From assembly GCF_900103175.1 (NCBI RefSeq), contig NZ_FNLF01000002.1, positions 1,674,001 through 1,738,000 on the forward strand: DNA of 64,000 bases, read 5' to 3'. Positions 61,570 through 64,000 of the stretch are shown one piece after another (the first letter of the stretch is position 1; each line of letters starts with the position of its first letter). This stretch comes from Tsukamurella pulmonis (lineage in GTDB: Bacteria; Actinomycetota; Actinomycetes; Mycobacteriales; Mycobacteriaceae). Under the pieces are notes generated by a model, which did no database searches, was not told the origin of the DNA, and saw only the letters and a list, made by a program, of their open reading frames with translations. Position numbers and translations under genes: made by a program.

Positions 61570-62358
61570 GTGAGTGCACTGATCCTGGTTCTGGTCGGCA
61601 TCGCGTCCGGCATCACGACGGCCCTGTTCGGCTTCGGTGGCGGTTTCGTCGCCGTCCCCGTACTGGTGTGGGCCGACGGCTACCTGGGCGACGACGCCGC
61701 GCGGGTCGCCGTGGCCACCTCGTCGGTGCTGATGGTGGTCGGCGCCGCGGTGGCGACCTCGGCCACGCCGCGGCCGGTCCTTGCCGAGTTGCGGGGGAGC
61801 GGGCGGCTGGTGGCGTTGCTCGCGATCGGCGGCGCGGCCGGCGCCGTCGCGGCCCGGCACGTGCCGGGCGACGTGATCGCCATCGGCTTCGTCGTCTACC
61901 TGGTCGCCACCATCGCCTCGGTCACCGTCCGGCCGGGCTTCCTCGATGCGCAGGCCGATGGTGCGCGTCCTCTTCCCGCGGCGACGGGCCTGCCGATCGG
62001 CGCGGTCGCGTCCTTCCTCGGCGTCGGCGGCAGCGTCGTGACCGTTCCGATGATGCGACGCAACGGTCATCGAATGGCCGTGGCGACGGCCCTGGCGAAC
62101 CCGCTCACCCTGGCGGTGGCACTTCCGGCGACCGGGGTCTTCCTGCTTCTCTCCGGAGGACGGCCGCCGGGCGCCGCTGCGGGATTCGCCGGTGCGGTGG
62201 ACGTCCGTGCCGCAGTTGCACTGCTCATCGGATCGCTGCCGGTGATCGTGTACCTGCGCCGTCGCGGTCCACGTCTCTCCGATGCCGCGCATGCGCGGTG
62301 GTACGTCGGGCTGCTGGTGGTGGTCACCGTCGCCATGACCGCCGCGTTGTTCAGCTGA
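61570..62358 (+). CDS. TauE/SafE-family (TSUP) membrane transporter
   Basis: 262 residues with about eight hydrophobic helices in two similar halves. GIASGITTALFGFGGGFVAVPVL in the first half and AVASFLGVGGSVVTVPMM in the second are the paired family motifs. TSUP proteins export or import sulfur-containing organic anions such as sulfoacetate, sulfite or taurine products; the substrate here is unknown. Two adjacent in-frame GTG codons (61567 and 61570) precede SALILVLVG, with CGGAG as a weak ribosome site. It is divergent from the AraC regulator and convergent with the ArsR-type gene. Confidence 0.87.
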   Translation: MSALILVLVGIASGITTALFGFGGGFVAVPVLVWADGYLGDDAARVAVATSSVLMVVGAAVATSATPRPVLAELRGSGRLVALLAIGGAAGAVAARHVPGDVIAIGFVVYLVATIASVTVRPGFLDAQADGARPLPAATGLPIGAVASFLGVGGSVVTVPMMRRNGHRMAVATALANPLTLAVALPATGVFLLLSGGRPPGAAAGFAGAVDVRAAVALLIGSLPVIVYLRRRGPRLSDAAHARWYVGLLVVVTVAMTAALFS

Positions 62359-62361
62359 TCG

Positions 62362-63096
62362 TCAGGTCGTCCAGTCGATGGCGAAGCGGCGGGCGAGGAT
62401 CCGTTCCCCCGTCCTCGTCACCCGGACAGCGCGGTAGGTCGGCAGCCGTTCCGCCCATTCCGCCGCGAAGAAGCGGTCGCACAGCGCCCGGCCCGCACCG
62501 CCGGCGAGGTGGTGCCGCGTCTCGGTCCAGTCGATGCAGTACCGGACGAGTGGCCGTCCGCCGTCGGGGAGCGCGACGCCGAGATCGCTGAGGAACGCGC
62601 GGCCGTCGTCGGTGAGGCGGTAGTCCACCTCGCGTCCCGCGGAGGCCGGGCGATCTCCGTCGCCGTCGTGCAGGAGACCGTCGCCGCCGGTGATCCGGCC
62701 GTGCTCGAGCAGCGATTCCATGATCGCGACACCGAGCCGCCCGGCGAAGTGGTCGTAGCACGTGCGGGCGGTGCGCAGGCGATGGGCGCGGGTGGTTGCC
62801 TTGAGGGAGGCGACGGGCTGCGGCGGTGCGAATGCGGCGAGACGTTCGACCAGATCGGCGACCTCCGGCGTGGCGATCCGGTACCAGCGGTTCCTTCCCT
62901 GCGTGCGGACGGCCAACAGACCACCGTCGACCAGCTTGCGGAGGTGGCCGCTCGCCGTGGGGCGGGAGACCCCGGCCTCGTCCGCGAGGACGCCTGCCGC
63001 GAGTTCGCGACCGCCCAGGAGTGAGAGGAGGATCCGGCTGCGCGTCCGGTCGGCGAAGAGCTCTCCGACCCCGGCCAGGTCCGCGTCACCCGACAT
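62362..63096 (-). CDS. ArsR-type winged-helix transcriptional regulator
   Basis: 244 residues. The N-terminal 100 are an ArsR-like winged helix: LFADRTRSRILLSLLGGREL, LADEAGVSRPTASGHLRKLVDGGLL and RWYRIATPEV. The C-terminal part (about 110-244) matches regulators with an extra helical domain (RLRTARTCYDHFAGRLGVAI, VDYRLTDDGRAFL, RPLVRYCIDWTETRHHLAG) that senses an unknown ligand; the cysteines CYDHF and CIDW may take part. The start overlaps the exporter gene's end by 11 bases, so regulator and exporter are co-transcribed, a common repressor-efflux pair. Confidence 0.88.
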   Translation of the reverse strand: MSGDADLAGVGELFADRTRSRILLSLLGGRELAAGVLADEAGVSRPTASGHLRKLVDGGLLAVRTQGRNRWYRIATPEVADLVERLAAFAPPQPVASLKATTRAHRLRTARTCYDHFAGRLGVAIMESLLEHGRITGGDGLLHDGDGDRPASAGREVDYRLTDDGRAFLSDLGVALPDGGRPLVRYCIDWTETRHHLAGGAGRALCDRFFAAEWAERLPTYRAVRVTRTGERILARRFAIDWTT

Positions 63097-64000
63097 CGCT
63101 GTGCGCCTCCTCCGGTTCCGGTGCGGTGGCACCGACGCTGGTGACCACCCCGCCCACGAGTATGGCGGCGACAGCGGCGAAGGTCAGAGCGAGTGCCGCT
63201 GTCGAGCGTCCGGCCGCGTTGTACACCGTTCCGAACCCTGCGACCCCGAGCGCGCCGCCGGCCTGACGTGCGCAGTTCAGCAACGCCCCGGCGAGGCCCG
63301 CGTGCTCTGCGGGGGCGGAGGCGAGCGCGACGGAGGTCATGGCCGGCATCGCCAGCGAGGCCAGGCCGATCAAGCCCATGCCGGCGACGATCGCCGACGG
63401 ATGCCCGCCCCGGCGGCCACGACGACCGCGCCGGCCGCCGCGAACGCGAACCCGGCGATCATCGGTGGGCGGGGACCCGTTCGCGCGGTGATGAGTCCGC
63501 TGGTGGTCGATCCGAGCGCCACCACGATCGTCATCGGCAGGATCGCGGTTCCCGTCGCCAGGACCGACAGGCCGTGCACCTCTTGCAGCGCCAACCCGAC
63601 GACCAGCAGCGCCCCGTACAGCGCGAAGTTGAAGATCAGGCCGGTGAGCACCGCGCCCCGGAACGGCCCCGGCGCCAGCAGGCCGGGCGGGAGCATCGGG
63701 CTCGTCGCCGACCGCTGCGCGACGACGAACGCCCGCCCGGCGGCGACGGCGGCCAGGAGCAGTGCGAGGGCGAGAACGCCACGGCCCTGCCCGAATTCGA
63801 TGAGCGCAGCGGTGGCGAGAGCGAGGGCGACGGCGCCGATCGTCGCACCCCGGACGTCGAGTGGACGGGAGTGGCGGGGCGAGTCCGGTGCCGTCCTCAG
63901 CACGGCGATTCCCGCCAGAACCGCGATCGGTGCGCCCACCCAGAACGCGGCACGCCATCCGGAACTCGCGGCGAGGAGGCCGCCGATCGGTGGTCCCGCG
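63086..64000 (-). pseudogene. MFS (DHA2-type) drug exporter, frameshifted and cut by window end
   Basis: The C-terminal part of a 12-14-helix multidrug exporter; its 5' end lies outside the window. The first segment reads GPPIGGLLAASSGWRAAFWV from the window edge through LALQEVHGLSVLATGTAILP and ends in frame at about 63405. The family sequence then resumes in another frame as HPSAIVAGMGLIGLASLAMP and finishes at 63086. A single missing base in a G-rich run at about 63403-63411 explains it. This is either a true inactivating mutation or a sequencing error; the rest of the sequence is well preserved, which favours recent loss or error. It lies directly upstream of and overlaps the ArsR-type regulator. 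Confidence 0.75.

Overview
The window is high-GC (about 70%) DNA from an actinobacterium of the mycolic-acid-producing order Mycobacteriales. The main reason is a block from about 21.3 to 44.2 kb whose gene content and order resemble my recollection of the Mycobacterium tuberculosis Rv2464c-Rv2477c neighbourhood: ettA, NAD-glutamate dehydrogenase, thioesterase, an unnamed partner gene, alpha-glucosidase, glbO, HNH nuclease, DUF5130 protein, pepN, CPWC thioredoxin-fold protein, rpiB, nei. A KasA-like ketoacyl synthase also fits. A Tsukamurella-, Gordonia- or Williamsia-like host is my best guess, and the genus is inference only. No rRNA, tRNA, insertion sequence or CRISPR array is visible.

Region 1 (11-8662, minus strand) is a nitrate/nitrite assimilation operon: a fused molybdopterin nitrate reductase-flavoprotein, a MobA-MoeA fusion protein, nirB and nirD. 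A candidate GlnR site lies upstream. Region 2 (8772-20978, minus strand) is a compact hybrid natural-product operon: one PKS module (KS-AT-DH-KR-ACP), one NRPS module (C-A-PCP-reductase) whose adenylation pocket reads as glycine-type, and a two-gene ABC exporter. All four genes are joined by 4-base stop/start overlaps. This is the strongest candidate for an undescribed biosynthetic system.

Region 3 (21.3-44.2 kb) is the conserved block. It carries several insertions relative to M. tuberculosis: a MerR/DUF4188 switch with a clear inverted-repeat operator, a triple-PAS GGDEL protein, an MHS-type permease, a YchJ-like protein, a secreted SnoaL-like protein and an M48 protease. Region 4 (44.3-54.1 kb) is mixed: a cytosolic GYSQG hydrolase, a DUF3618 protein, a lipoprotein, a repeat protein, an orphan KasA-like synthase behind a tandem palindromic operator, a membrane-anchored cysteine-rich protein with an HhH-GPD protein, a crotonase, a NarL-type two-component system, a 50-residue membrane peptide and a cytochrome P450.

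Region 5 (54.2-59.9 kb) is a four-gene operon with a divergent XRE-cupin regulator: a DavB-family FAD amino acid 2-monooxygenase, a carbon-nitrogen hydrolase, a cationic-amino-acid-type permease and a ureohydrolase. Together these can form the arginine 2-monooxygenase pathway (arginine to 4-guanidinobutanamide to 4-guanidinobutyrate to GABA plus urea). Region 6 (59.9-64 kb) holds a crotonase, an AraC regulator divergent from a TauE/SafE permease, and an ArsR-type regulator next to an MFS exporter gene that carries an apparent frameshift and runs off the window.

Many genes are joined by ATGA/GTGA overlaps, and several show a TANNNT hexamer 6-7 bases before the start codon, which suggests leaderless transcripts.
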